A DNA stretch of 64,000 nucleotides. Source: Sphagnum compactum (Eukaryota > Bryophyta > Sphagnopsida > Sphagnales). The position numbers were made by a program, and so were the translations under genes. The stretch spans positions 14,353,495 through 14,417,494 of the forward strand of contig OZ234502.1 of NCBI GenBank assembly GCA_965153455.1, in the 5' to 3' direction. Each line of letters starts with the position of its first letter. Position 1 is the first letter of the stretch. Below, piece after piece: positions 12,421-25,200 of the stretch. The notes under the pieces were generated by a model, which saw only the letters and a program-made list of their open reading frames with translations, made no database searches and was not told where the DNA came from.

Positions 12421-15400
12421 CATTATGTTTTCCACTTCATTACTATTGTTTTGATGGTCTTGGTTTTCCTTTTTTGTGTTTACATTTGCATCGACATGTC
12501 TTGTACTTTTTGTGGATGGATTTCCATCCTTGCTTATATATATGTACAAGTATTATTCCAATCAATATACTTTCCAAGACTGCTTCAAGATAAAACATTA
12601 AAATCTTATGTTGTCCATGCTTGCTATGGGAGTAATAGTTGCTTCAAAGAACATCCACATCACCTAGTAGTTCACAACTATTTGAAAATATGATGATTTC
12701 TTTTGCTAGGCACCCTTAGACTTTTTGTATAATTTTGGATGGATTTTGCATGTTCACATTCATCATCTCTACATTCCCCCTTTGAGTGAATGTAACTCCT
12801 CCCTCATGGATTGACAAACATCATTTGTCCATTGTATGTAACATTCATACATATACTAACATTTGTTTATTTGGATAAATCGTGCATCCATCCATGTTGG
12901 ACAAGCTTCAATAATCAATAAATGGATGACACACATCCATCCACTAATACACATATATTGTTCATGCATGGATGAATGACCTTGATTTCCAGATATTGGA
13001 TGACATCCATTCATGCATCAGTTTCATTCATCCATGATGGATAGATGTCAAGTCATCTATCCATGACAGGAACTGGTTACTACATAGGTAATGCACCTAG
13101 TGGGCAACTTGGTCAGTAAGGTAGGTAGATGCATGTGGGATGGTTAGTGCTAGTAAGCTAACCATGGGACAAAAATGCAACAGAAAAGTGTTCCCTGTCC
13201 ACACATCATCCATCCTGCATGGTACTCTGGTGGATGCACGCTCACTCTAGAGGGTCCAACAAGATGCCACTCTATATCAACTTGTATTGTATGCAATTAC
13301 AAGAACTGGAGATGTCTTCAGATTCCAACAACAAAACACAAGAAATTTTCATCGTCAGGGATTTCTTCTCTTTTCTAATATGAAAAAGAAGGTTATCCTG
13401 TCACCAACTTTGCCATGAACCTTCAAGGACACAAATATAGGGCTTTCAGATTGTTTGATAGGAGAATTGGGCAATCCAGATTACCTTTAAAATCCAAGGG
13501 GGTCGAAGAGCACTGCTTGGTTCTTCTTCAGCATGTTCAGCGAATACTCAACCACTTCGGAACTTTTTCGGTACTGCTCTGTAGGAGCCATTGTTGAACA
13601 ATTTCACATTCAGAGTCCATCATGTCTGAACCTATCACAGGCTTCAAATACTTCTCAGCAAACAAGAATCAGCAGTTTCAATGCATAGTACACTTCTGTG
13701 CAATGATCAATGGGACACCAATGACAATCCCAGGCCCTGTCACCAAGAAATTGTTGCTGACGCTCCCAAGTTTCAACAACCAGGAAACGCTCCCAAGTTC
13801 TGACATTCAATTCTTGACACCCACAGCTTCCATGGAAGTGTCAAGTTTCATTCCAAGCTCCCTGAAGTACGCTCCACAGTGTCTGTGAAGGGGATTGATT
13901 CCTCACAAATTCAAGTGATGAAACCTCTGCATTGAATCAAATTGAATTGAATTGAATTGAATTGAAGCTTAAGATCCTGGAATCATGAAGTTTGCAAATT
14001 CTCAAGGTTTGCCAGGGATCTTACAGTTCATCATCAAAAGCAGGGTTCTGAAAGTTCCAACTCCCAGGGTTCTAAAGGTTCTCAGCTACCCAAAGTCCCT
14101 TGAGATCTTCTCTGACAGAGATTACAAATTTTATGGTGCCACAAAGAACAAGTAGTCTTTCATCTCCCAAGTCGGGTCACACGAGAGGGATATAGGCCAA
14201 ACTTACTCAAGAATTCAATGAATGTGCTCACAGCAAGAGCTGAAAGGGGCATGGCACAGGGGCACTACTGTCATGCACACAAAAGGCTCATCACAGAATC
14301 TCATGGAGACTTCTGGTAACTCTGCTTCTCTCTCTGCATTCCTTTGAGCTCAATCCTTGAACTCCACCTCCATAGCCCCAGGGTTCCTTGCAGTTGCAAT
14401 GCAATGCAATCAGAAGAAGGGACGAAAAGAACTGTGTCTGGTAACAACCACAGGACTGGTACATATCGTCGCCCTTCAAACTCTCTTGTTTTCTCAGATG
14501 TGAGAGCTTTCTATTGTGAACGGAAAATGGAAGAATCACACAGATGCCCAAAATCATCTGCCCTCATTGAGAACTTGGGAACACCTTCGATTGCCCCCAT
14601 CCTCAATGATTCTTAATGGTACATCTGCCCATCAGAATTAGGAGTGTTAAAAGTTCCTCCAAATACCTCCAAATACCTCCTGAGGAGAAATGTTCTACAA
14701 GATTTGCGCTAAACAAAAAGTCTTAGTATGTGATCATACTAGAGTTTAGATTCCTTTTTCTTTGTGAAACCTGCTCACATTGCATCTACAAGTTTATATC
14801 CAGCAATGCTGTCAAGTACCAAGCCTGAGCTGGACTATATACATGCCATGCTGAAGGTGCATCAAATCTTGGGAAAATGATGAATATCATAGTGTGGGGG
14901 ATGTACCTGTGATCAATGTGCTATGCATCTGTTCCTTCCGGGCCCCTCTTTTGCTGCATCAAGTTGGATATTCCACTCCTTCCTGCTCAAAGAACTGACC
15001 CATGACATTCTATCATGACTGATACAATTACAGTCTCTGTCAGCTCAAGAGATACCATACCCACTTGGGCTTATGTCATACATCACTAGACTTGAAGAAA
15101 AATGGATCGAGCCAAATGGATGTTCTGGTTTCCAGAGATCAAATACCATGGACTGAATGAACTTGATAATCCTTTGCAAAATGAAGTATACAAGCTTATG
15201 GCAGAAAACCACGACCAATACACACTAGAAGGCCGATGTAGATTTCACTAGAAATCTCCACTATTTTAGGCAATATTGATTCCAGATTGACAATCTGCTA
15301 GAAACCCCACTCTCTTTTGAACATTATTGAGTCCAAATTGTTTGATTCGCTAGAAACCCCACTCTCTTGAGTGTAGATACTAGCTCATAAACACATCACA

Positions 15401-15625
15401 AATGTACTACTGTTGCACAATTCCTACCAGCTGTTGAGTGCAAAGGCTGTCCTTTCATTTGAGTCAGGTTTGCACAGAAAGAACAGGATGTGTACGAATG
15501 CCTACAATGAAGCAGCACTTGCCATTTGCTGAATCCAGATATGTAGAACTGGGATTAAATCTTGAAATCCATTGATCAGCCCAATTTTCAGCACAACAGT
15601 TTTAAGACATATAGAAAATGAATTC
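12421..15625. other. Intergenic region with simple repeats
   Basis: No supported gene. CATC-rich degenerate satellite lies at about 12870-13070, a (TTGAA)n run at about 13936-13966 and a short CCTCCAAATA triplication at about 14657-14683. At 15240-15385 a segment containing CTAGAAACCCCACTCTCTT is repeated with a period of about 60 bp. The stretch at about 13080-13260 resembles 21395-21625 in word order, which suggests two copies of an old dispersed repeat. Confidence 0.4.
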
Positions 15626-18254
15626 CTAATAGTAAGTTGGCGAAGGTCTTGAACAGCACATGCAGGAAGGTCTCCATCGCCGTTTGTGCCGTAAATATCG
15701 CCGATCAGGTTGTGCCATTCTCGCAGGACTGCTATTCCAGTCAGTTGAAAATCTGCAAAACCAAAATTAACCTGGAGTCGGAATCACTCTTATCACACGC
15801 TCAAAATCAGTTGACAGAAATGACAGCAACCAAAACAAGAAAGCCACCTTGCTTGAGATCTCTGAAAGGGATGAAAAATTACTAACATGGGAAATGCAAA
15901 TGAACGGTTGCTTGCAGCACTACTATCAGATCGATGAGAAATGCTCCCAGAGAATGGAAATGGGCCTAAGTGGTTGGGTGCTCCAGAGTATGAGATGGGC
16001 CCAGAATAAGCTGCAGATATTGGACCTGAATAAGCAATTGGTCCTGAATATGGAATTGGTGCAAGATCAGCATATGCATCCACATCTGAGACAGATTTCT
16101 CATGTGACCTTGATAAGTCTCCATGACTTCCACTATGAGTCTTAGTCCCTGGAGAATCATGCCCTTGACTTGATCTGCCTGGGTTGTCTAGTGGATCCAC
16201 CATATTAAGTGGGTCTCCAGTGTGTACAGTATAGTAAAGGTCACCAGGGAACTTACTACTGTCTACCAACCCTCCCTGCTTTCCATCAGCAATAAACTTA
16301 TCATGATTGTTAGGGAGGTTTTCCTTGTGCTCTTGTGGAAGGGAGACATCCCTCATTTCACCCGTAGTTGATATAGGAGTTGCAGCTACCTCTGTTGCTT
16401 CTTCTGCCACATGTACATTTGAAGCCTCTGTGTCACCTGATGAGCTTGACATCAGATTGTGTGCAAAAGGAGCCACTGTTTCATCTTCAGCAGACTCTCT
16501 TGAAGGAGCAGGCATATCCACCTCTTCCAGTGAATTTGCACTTACAATCACCCCCTTTGGTGCCTCAGACAACTCACCACTGAGAGCTGGTGGTGGTGTG
16601 GTTGTTGCTTCTTGTTCAGCATGTACATGTGAAGTCTCTTTCTCACCTGATGAACTTGCCATCAGATAATGTGCAAAAGGAGCCACTGTTTCATCTTCAG
16701 CAGACTCTCTTGAAGTAGCGGGCATGTCCACCACTTCCTGTGAGTTTCCACTCACACTCACTGCCCTTGGTGCCTCAGACAACTCAACATTGAAAGCTGC
16801 TGCTGCTCCTGCTGGTACCTCTGTGGCCTCCTCAGTAGCATTGTTTGAAGCTTCTGCAGGTGGCCCGTGGAAAATATCAAAGGTGGTGGGTGGCTCCTCC
16901 ACATGTAATGTCTCTTCTGTATTTCCATCTGTTCTTCCTTGCAGGCACCTGTAAAACAATCAATTAGCCCTGCTAACATGAGTTGCAACTTTTTTCCAAC
17001 ACAACTAAACGGTGACAGCATGCCGCACCCATCATAGACTTCTTCGCCAGGTCTCAGCTTTCAAGTCTGGCAATGCAAAAAAAAAAAACCCAATTCTCTC
17101 AAACGCTCAACTCCATTAACTCCAGTATCATAGTTGCACTATGTCCATGAGCAGGTTACAAAGTTCCCCCATTCTCTTTTGCTAAACCACTGAACAAATT
17201 GGGCTCTTCCTGTGCACATTGGAGCACAATAATAGAACCATGAGAATAATAGCTCATCATACTAAAGAATTCCTCCCTTTTCCCATAGACATGATACATT
17301 GACACATATGAGACCTCTGACATTCATTCTCCTACCATTCTAGGCATTCCTGTCATCAATACAACTCCATAACACTGCAGAACTTTGATCTATGGGAACC
17401 AGATTTTCAGACCTGGAATTGCCTTCTTCGAACATGGCAAGTTCTGTCACACCCAATTCATCCTTCTCAGGGTAGTTTGCTTGCACATCCCCCTCAGGAT
17501 ATGTAATTCCATCGTATGTTGTGTGTTCACCATTGTCATCATCCTGTAGTGGTAGTCTCTGTGAGTTCTTGTCTGCTAGCTCTGATAGAACATCCAAATT
17601 TCCAGGAGCAGCAGCAGCAGATGCATCCAAATCCCTTGTTGGCTCACTGTTAGGTTTCTCCTCAAAAGGTGCATCTGGCTCTTTGGGTATGCTGAATACT
17701 CCCAATTCACCACCGGCAAACTCATCTGATGCCAACCCTGTATATGAAGGTACAACATCTTCATCTGGAAGCTTCTTCAAATCATCACACTGCAACTCTT
17801 GCCTCTCCTCATCAGCTTCTTCTTCTTTGGGAGCCGTGATAGGGTTAATTACAGCTGCTGCCCCTTGTTCATCAACTCCCAAGTTTTGCAGTTCCATGAG
17901 TCCTAGCTTATTATTACTATTCTGCTTTGATAAATCACCATTTGTATCTGCTGCTACTACTACTACTTGATTTGCACCTGCTGATGCTCCTTGAATTGGA
18001 TGCCGACGCAGCAGCCTGTTGATGTGAAAGGAAGGAAGATCATCATTGTCGGTAGTATCTTCAATGGGGTGAACTGATGCAGCAGGCACACTTGCAATGA
18101 ACCAGCTTGCCTCCTTTGCACCTGCTCGAGCTTTCTCATCTTCTTCACCTTTGTGTTGTGACACTTCTTCTTCTTCTTCCCATGCAGATCGTGCTGCTGC
18201 TGCATCAATTGCTACAAAAGCTTCATCATCATCTCTTGACAAGTCCATTGGCAT
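15626..18254 (-). CDS. Plant gar2-like (18S pre-ribosomal assembly protein gar2-related) protein
   Basis: Three exons, 17413-18254, 15887-16948 and 15626-15752, close in phase to give 676 residues. The start is the first in-frame ATG after an upstream stop (MPMDLSRDDDEAF). The protein is mostly acidic and of low complexity, with two near-identical segments 70 residues apart (about 337-391 and 407-461), each containing RESAEDETVAPFAH. A region of repeated YSGP motifs then leads to the diagnostic C-terminus: SFAFP, spliced to F-S-T-D-WNSSPARM, and a basic, Cys-rich tail (RRWRPSCMCCS). That ending is shared by plant proteins annotated as gar2-like; the annotation comes from weak resemblance to yeast nucleolar Gar2, and the molecular function is not established. 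The first donor (CAG|GTCTGA) was chosen because it is the one that keeps phase; another donor near 17370 is possible. Confidence 0.8.
16380..16830. repeat. 210-bp in-frame coding duplication in the gar2-like gene
   Basis: The word AGCCACTGTTTCATCTTCAG occurs at 16471 and again at 16681, exactly 210 bp (70 codons) apart, with flanking sequence also matching. A third, partial and more diverged copy starts near 16800. The duplication preserves the reading frame. Confidence 0.85.
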
Positions 18255-19309
18255 TATGTTGCTCCTCCAAGATTCAACCAAAAATCAGGGACTCTGCTTC
18301 AACTCGGTGACTGAGCATGTGTCCGTAGCGACGAGGAGTTCATTTCCGACACTGCAAAGAACATAAAAATCTCCGCGACTAAGATCTTTCTGCTGCCACC
18401 ACGACAAGAAAACAAAAAGAATTGTACAGATCGAGCTCTCAACCTCAATCTCCTTAGCGGTGCCACGACTGCAGTCGCAAACCAAACACAAAAAAGCAAA
18501 AGAAGATGTCGCTGCTACTTTCTTCCAGAATCTGTTGTTTACCTGCCTTTCCATACACAAAACGGCTCGGTCTGAAAGCCCCCACGCCTTCCCTTGCCTT
18601 CTTCCCACGCGCAGAACCTTTTGCCGAGCTAGTTCTGAAACCGAACAAAACACCTCCACAAAATCAGTTGCTCCTGAGCGCTTGTTACGGAAATTGCACG
18701 CGCGCGCAGAGCGCGCCACGCCAAGAACAACCAAAAAAAAAAAAAAAAAAACAAGAAGCCGTTCTACCTCGACAGCAACAACGTTACAAAGTTCCCGTAA
18801 CATCCACAAACGAAACCAACCGGCTCCTCGTTCTTCTCTTCCTCCTGGTGCTGTTATTGCTGTTGCTGGCATTCACAACTTTTGCGATTATCCCCAACAA
18901 CTCTGAACGCGGAGCTTTCTTCAAATCCTTAAAAGACTCCCCAAAAATATTCAAAAGGTTCCAAAGAATTAGCAGAATTTTTTTCAGTAAAATTATCAGA
19001 GCTATACAGGAATTAAACCACTCTATTACTCGTCTCTTCTATTCTCTCGCGCGCTCTCTCTCTCCCTCCCTCCCTTCCTCTTGTCGCGGGGCGCGCGATC
19101 ACCCGCTCGCTCGGAAACCGAAGAACAAGCGAAGAAAGCCAAACCCTTGGTTCGTCTCGGGCACTGATTCTGTTTTTGGCGACGAAAAAAATGGCGACTT
19201 ACTTTGGGCCATTTTTTTTCTTCTTTGGAGTCAGACTTGTAAGTCAATTTTGGCTAAATCTTCTTTTAGGCATCGCCAACCCACCTACCTCACAAATTTC
19301 AAAAAACAG

Positions 19310-19340
<31 letters not shown>

Positions 19341-19620
19341 GTTGCAACGGACTAGAAGATATTTGTTTGATCCACCGGTCTTTCATCCCCCAAAACAGAA
19401 GTCAACATAAGTCTCTGGGTAATTGAATTAGCACTTTCATATAAATTTCAAATTGTAACCAAAAAAAACATTTTCTCATTTTTTAAAAGAATTTTTTCCT
19501 CACTCTTTTTGCTCATTTTTGAAATTTGCAGTCTTTATGACTCTCATTTCTGTTTTATTTTCTTTTTCAGATTTCCATTTGCACTTAAAAACATAAATTG
19601 CATTTTTTTTGACCTGTTTC
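18255..19620. other. Leader and promoter region of the gar2-like gene
   Basis: This stretch carries CpG-rich DNA (about 18690-18720 and 19050-19110), CT runs, and poly-A tracts at about 18734-18750 and 19312-19334. A TTTGCAG acceptor near 18353 on the minus strand suggests a 5' UTR intron. A 195-codon same-strand open frame (18285-18872) lies here and is discussed under findings; I do not call it a gene. Confidence 0.45.
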
Positions 19621-19878
19621 ATTTGCAATTGAAACTCAATTTTTCATTTTGTAACAATTTCGTTATTTTGTTCACATATGAATAATTTGCAATTGAAACT
19701 CATTTTTTCATTTTGTAACAATTTCGTCGTTTTGTTTACATATGAATAATTTGCAATTGAAACTCATTTTTTCATTTGGTAACAATTTCGTCGTTTTGTT
19801 TACGTATGAATGATTTGCAATTGAAATTCATTTTTTTCATTTTGTAACGATTTCCTTTGTTTCGTTTTACATATGAAT
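19621..19878. repeat. 64-bp tandem repeat, four copies
   Basis: The word ATTTGCAATTGAAA starts at 19621, 19685, 19749 and 19813, exactly 64 bp apart. Copies 2 to 4 are nearly identical and differ mainly in T-run length and single bases. AT-rich and non-coding. Confidence 0.9.
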
Positions 19879-20415
19879 ATTGCACACTTTGTTTTGCTCA
19901 ATTTCATTGATTGGTTTTCTTGCCCTTCCAAACAAACTCAAGCAATTTCAATAATTCCTCCTCCCATTGATGTCATTTATGTTGAACAAAACAAAAATCA
20001 CTTCAGAACACAATTGGAAATTCCTTTTGTGTTCAATGCCGCATACACATATGATGACAATTAATTAATTTCCTGTTTCTTGTTGTTGTTGTTGTTCCTA
20101 TTGCCCAAGAGCTTTGTCAGCCAGAAGAGAATGTACAGTTTGGAGGAATTTTGTTTTGTGTGGCAGACCTTCGAAGTCCCATAGTTTCTGCAAAGTTTTG
20201 ACCCCGGACAAAGGGAGGGAGGGAGGTCGGTTGGATAGGGGTGCAAAGTCAGATACTCCTCTGCCATGGATTTTTTGGCAAGGTAAAATAAAGGAAGATT
20301 GGGTGGATTGATTTTGCAATGGATTTCCGCAAGGTTAAAAAAAAAAGAATGGAAGAGAGAGAAGGGAATTTCTGACCTAATAATTATAATAATTTGCCGA
20401 TTCCAATCAGGCTTA

Positions 20416-20641
20416 TGGTGCATTCACACTTGATGTTAAATCCATTTAAAATCAAAATCTAGGTGGCATCCTAGGTGGCACTCAGTAATTAAATGGGTGT
20501 GATAGCTTAATAGTAAGTGAATGTTAGTTTAACATAAAAATCTTCACCATAAGTAAATTTAAGTCTTAAATGACTAGTTATGGTGTTAAATGAACTCAAC
20601 TCAACATAGAGATCCCTAACACACCAAGTGTGAACGGACCA
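20416..20641 (+). mobile_element. Harbinger/Tourist-like MITE, copy 1
   Basis: A 226-bp non-coding element with terminal inverted repeats TGGTGCATTCACACTTG at the left and its diverged complement at the right end (CAAGTGTGAACGGACCA). It is preceded by TTA, but the right flank does not repeat it. The interior matches, in opposite orientation, the element at 62981-63197. A GATG microsatellite follows directly (20642-20688). Confidence 0.75.
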
Positions 20642-20688
20642 TGGATGATGGATGGATGGATGGATAAATGGATGGATGGATGGATGTG

Positions 20689-22270
20689 TTCCGTGACCTT
20701 TTTCTTATGTTCTCTTCACTCGCCACATGCGGCACGTGGATATATATATATTTATTTATATTTATAAATTTCATTTTTTAAAAATCTCGATCGGTGTTCT
20801 TCCAAGTCATCGGAAGGTTTTACATCTGTTTTACGTCATGTGGTCATGATTCGGAAGCTTCTTGCGGAAGCCGTTTTTTTTCATTTCCTAGGTCGGTCTT
20901 GGGCCCCTAGTAGTGTGAAAGTCGCCGTAGTCCTTTGTCTTCTTCATTCGAAAGATATAATACTTCCAAAGAGTTGCCAAAGATGCCTCCTCGAGCCCAC
21001 CGTAGTAAAAACCAAAAGGAGTTGTCATTGTTGTTGTTGTTTCTACCTTACCAATGACTTCCGTCCGGATCATAAGTCAAACCCGAAGTGTCTCAATTAT
21101 TTAAATTTTTATTATTGTTTTCTTGGGGGGTGGGGGATGGGTCTCCATTTTGAAGACCAAGCAAGGTACCACCCATTTTGTAAATGGGTGTTGTATTTGT
21201 GCACTATTCAAACCCGGGGAAAAAAAATTGGAAATCTTTTTATTATGAAAAATTTCAAAAAAATAATTCCTATTAGAGGTTCTTTGATTCATCAAATCTT
21301 TTAAAATATATATTTTTAAAAAAAATTTAAAAAAAGCCCAGGAACCGGAGGTTATTTAACAAAATAAAAGAACCGCACAACACTTGTAGTTACTACCTAC
21401 CCAAAATAGTGGAGAGGTAAGTATCATAGGCAAGTAGGTAAGGAAGAACACAATTGGGTAACTATTTAGGTAGGTGACGTAGGTAAGCTACTTGGTGGCT
21501 ACAAGGTAGGTGAATGGTTGGTGTAATAGCTGACCACCATGGTTAACGAAGGGTAACCATGATGGATGAAAACACAATTCCTGTCCAAACACCATCCATC
21601 CTTCAAAGTGAGCAGACTCTGGAGTTGATTGAGAGAGAGAAAAGGGTAGAAAATTCAGCTTCTCCAGATTTCCATTGACTCCCTTTGAAATTCTTCAGAT
21701 GCTTTTTTCGGGTACTCATCAACATTTTCCAAGGTGAGAGAATAATACATCAAATTCCCTAGTACAGAGAAATAAGAAGACCATCCACAATTTCAACACC
21801 TTGAATTTGTGCACAACTTGCGAACCTTGCTCAACTCACACATGATCATCAGCTGCAGTGTCTTCACCTATGTCGGTGAAGGCACCTCAGGAATGGATAT
21901 TGAGCAGCAGACATTTGGTCTGTATCCTTCGTATCACCCATGTCCAAACAGAGACTGGGTCTTTCTTTGTTGCTTCATTTTTGTAGAGAGAAGGTATTCC
22001 ACATTGAGCATCTTTGTCAATTCACAGAAAAGAAAAGTTTTGGGTTAAGCTGTCTTTTAGAAGACTTGCGATGTAAGTCAGCGAGGTCGGACCTTCTCTT
22101 GCCAATTCCAAGACCTTAGGTCTAGTAACAAGGGTATTTAGCCTGGCGTCTAGTCAATCACTCTGCTGCACATAGGTGCAAATTTCATGCACTCATGGGT
22201 GAGGCCCGTTCTGGGGGGATCTTACAACAAGAAGCTCCTATGACAATTGACTGATGACACACATGGGCCA
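20689..22270. other. Intergenic region downstream of the DNAJ gene
   Basis: No supported gene. About 21.8-22.27 kb is probably the 3' untranslated and downstream region of the J-domain gene. The 21.30-21.35 kb stretch is nearly pure A/T. Confidence 0.4.
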
Positions 22271-25200
22271 TCACAGGAATTTCCTTGGTGCATCTTGGGT
22301 TGCACCAAATCGAGCAGTGAGACCCTCAGTGAATTTTTTGGGATCAAGGTTGACTGATTGCCGACCGGCTGTGAGATCCTTCTCTCGATCCCATGGTTTC
22401 CAAGGATGACTACCAGCCCACCCTTCTTCAGTCTTGCTCAATGCTGGTCGGTTTGCCCCCTTCCCTGCTTGCTTTTCTTCCCCTTGCTGCTGCTTCTTCT
22501 TCTTCTTCTTGCTCCCTTCCGAGTGTTCAAGTTTGTGCTTCTCAACCAGTGATTGCAAACGCCGATTAGAGTTGTATGAGTCCATGAGCTGGGCTTCCTT
22601 TTCTGATCTCTCTTTCTCCCTCCTCTCAATCTCTTCTTCAGCACTGCCTGGCCCATTTGTGAGAGTCGCTTGCTTATAAGCTTCCAGGTACCTGAGTCAC
22701 CATAATACTCTCCCATTGGCTTTCACACAAGATCTGAAACCTTAACTCTCTCAATCAAGAATGCCAATTTTGTCACTTGCCAACCTCACTTGTACCTTTC
22801 GTTTTTTACTCTAATCAGAAGCAAGTTTGTTACTTATTTTGCTAGTATAATTGCATGAAGAGAGGTGAATTAGTGTTGCTGGGCACCAAAGGAAGAGTAG
22901 AATGTTTTGGCTGTGTCATCCCTCAGTGATTTGTGACAAAACTAGCACAAAGAACTTACTGCATTTTGGCTTTTTGGGCCTTGTCAGCTGGAGTATCTGT
23001 CCAGATACTGGTGTCCCCCCTCCCACTCTTTTCTGCCTTGCTGAAGAATGTGTTCTGTTGTGATACTGGTCCCCCTGCCTGCACCCACAAACAAACACAC
23101 AAAGCTCTTTCAGATCTTGTGTTTTGTCACTTTCAGCCCCAACAGGAAAAATGACATTCAAAGGATCTGGAACCATGGGAAGTTCTCTACAATTCACACT
23201 TCACACATATGATATTATGTCAATAGACCAGCCAGACTAATAAGCCTAGCACCTGTCTCTCTGGAGGCAGTGCAGTCATCCACTCATCTCGTGAGGGCTC
23301 TTGGGGCCCCCCTCTTAGTATTTCATCATCACCAGGCTGCGCCTCTCCTGTGCATGGAAACCAACAGTATCCTTTTCAGTCTCAGAATAATCACAACTAC
23401 AGAACCATGGCAGATGATTAGCAGCTAAACAAGAAGATAAGAAATGGGATAATAACTCAGACATGAAAGACACAACCAAATCAGAACTCTCCAGAACATG
23501 CGGCATGTAGCCCTGTTGCAAATATAAGCAGCAAGAAAGCTGATTTGTTGTAGACATATGATTCAGTGATTTGATACAAACCCTGCTTGTAATTGTGTGC
23601 TTGTAATCACAAAGTATAACCTACAAGCCCAGGGTTCTAGAGTGAAAAAATGTACCTCGAACACGCCTCCACTGTGCAGCCTCGCGCTGAGCTCTTATTT
23701 CTGCCTGGAAATCAAGAGAAACCAATAGTATTAAGTCACTCCTTGTGGTCCATCATCCTCAACAAAATCACAATTTTGACTCAGGCAAACTGCTGAGAAT
23801 ATGAGAACAAGGTTCTGAAGTTCTATTACCTCCATCTCCTCTTTCTCCTGTTTCTCAGCAACCTTGCGATCAATTATAGCTTTCTGCCATTTGTACCAAA
23901 AACCCACTCAACTCTGTCAGCTTTATCTGTCACCAAATTACAACAAAGGTCCAAACCCCAGTGAATAACGAAAGAAAGATATAAGGACATCAAGCAATCA
24001 CCAGATTCAACACTGCTGTAGAAGAACACTGGATATGTTGAGATTTCTTCTCATATGGTTAGGAGAGAAAGAGAGCACAGTATATTACCACAGTTTCAAA
24101 CGCTATTGTGGATCTGCTTAAACAAGCAAAAGACATTTTTGGCCTAATGCTGATGGCAAGAAACACACCTTTGAAGGGTCCTGGAGATCTTTAAATGCTT
24201 GATTAAGGGCCATAAAAGCCTCATGAGCTTGGGGATGTGAACACTTGTCCGGATGCACCAGCAATGACAGTTTCCAATACCTGGCAATGGAAGAGTTTCA
24301 TTACATGTACAAAACAAACCCTTACCCCTCCATTTCTACAAAGTGCCACTACAAAGAGCTACAGCTCATCTCCATAGGCACACAAAAACAATTGTATCTG
24401 ACATTCCATGCCATGATACTTTGTTAGATCAAAGCTGAATCTACTATAATTGTACGGACCCAAGTGCATTCATTCTACAGGAGGAAAGCAGGAAACTACT
24501 AACCTTTTCTTCAGAACAGAGGGATTTACATCTGGCTTCACACCCAGTAAATCATATGCATTCCCAATGTCACGGGCAACCATTCTCGTCACCTGTACAC
24601 TCACAGATATCATCAAATGTTCACATGGGTGGTGGCGTGTCATTTATACAAGAACATCACCAAATGGTCAACAAAGTCCAGGGTCTGAAGAAAATGTGAG
24701 AATTGGGTACCTCTTCAAAACGTTCAGCATCATTGGCAGATTCAGCTTCAGCAACAACAGATGGTGGTGGAGGTCCGACTAATGGGTCATTTTCCAGCTC
24801 CTTTTCTGCCTCCCTGCCAGTGCAACAGATCTCAATAGTCAGCATACAGATATAGGCACAGGACTTACACCTGCAAAAATCTTTGTGGGACTTGAGAAAA
24901 TCTATGTGCATGACTTTCTGTCAAGAGGGCTATATTAAGATTCAGTACAGATCAACAAAGTTTGTCCCCCCACAGACAAGAGCTTCCAGAAAGTCTTCAA
25001 CAGATTAATTATCAATGAAGTACAACCAAAGTGCACTTCTAGTATTGAACAATCAGGATTGAAGTGAGGTTGGCCATGACTTCTCACTATTGGGACCTTA
25101 TAAAACCTTTGCCTCTGTGGTAAATTCCAACTTCTTGCAACAATACATAACACAATACAAAATGCATATTCAAACCTACTGAACAACAGAAAACTTCCCA

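Noticed and set aside
13175-14616. Several plus- and minus-strand frames of 60-90 codons
   Set aside because: No recognisable motif, no consistent splice structure and no support on either strand.
18506-19426. 306-codon plus-strand open frame
   Set aside because: Low complexity, contains two poly-A tracts read as poly-Lys, and overlaps the leader of the gar2-like gene on the other strand.
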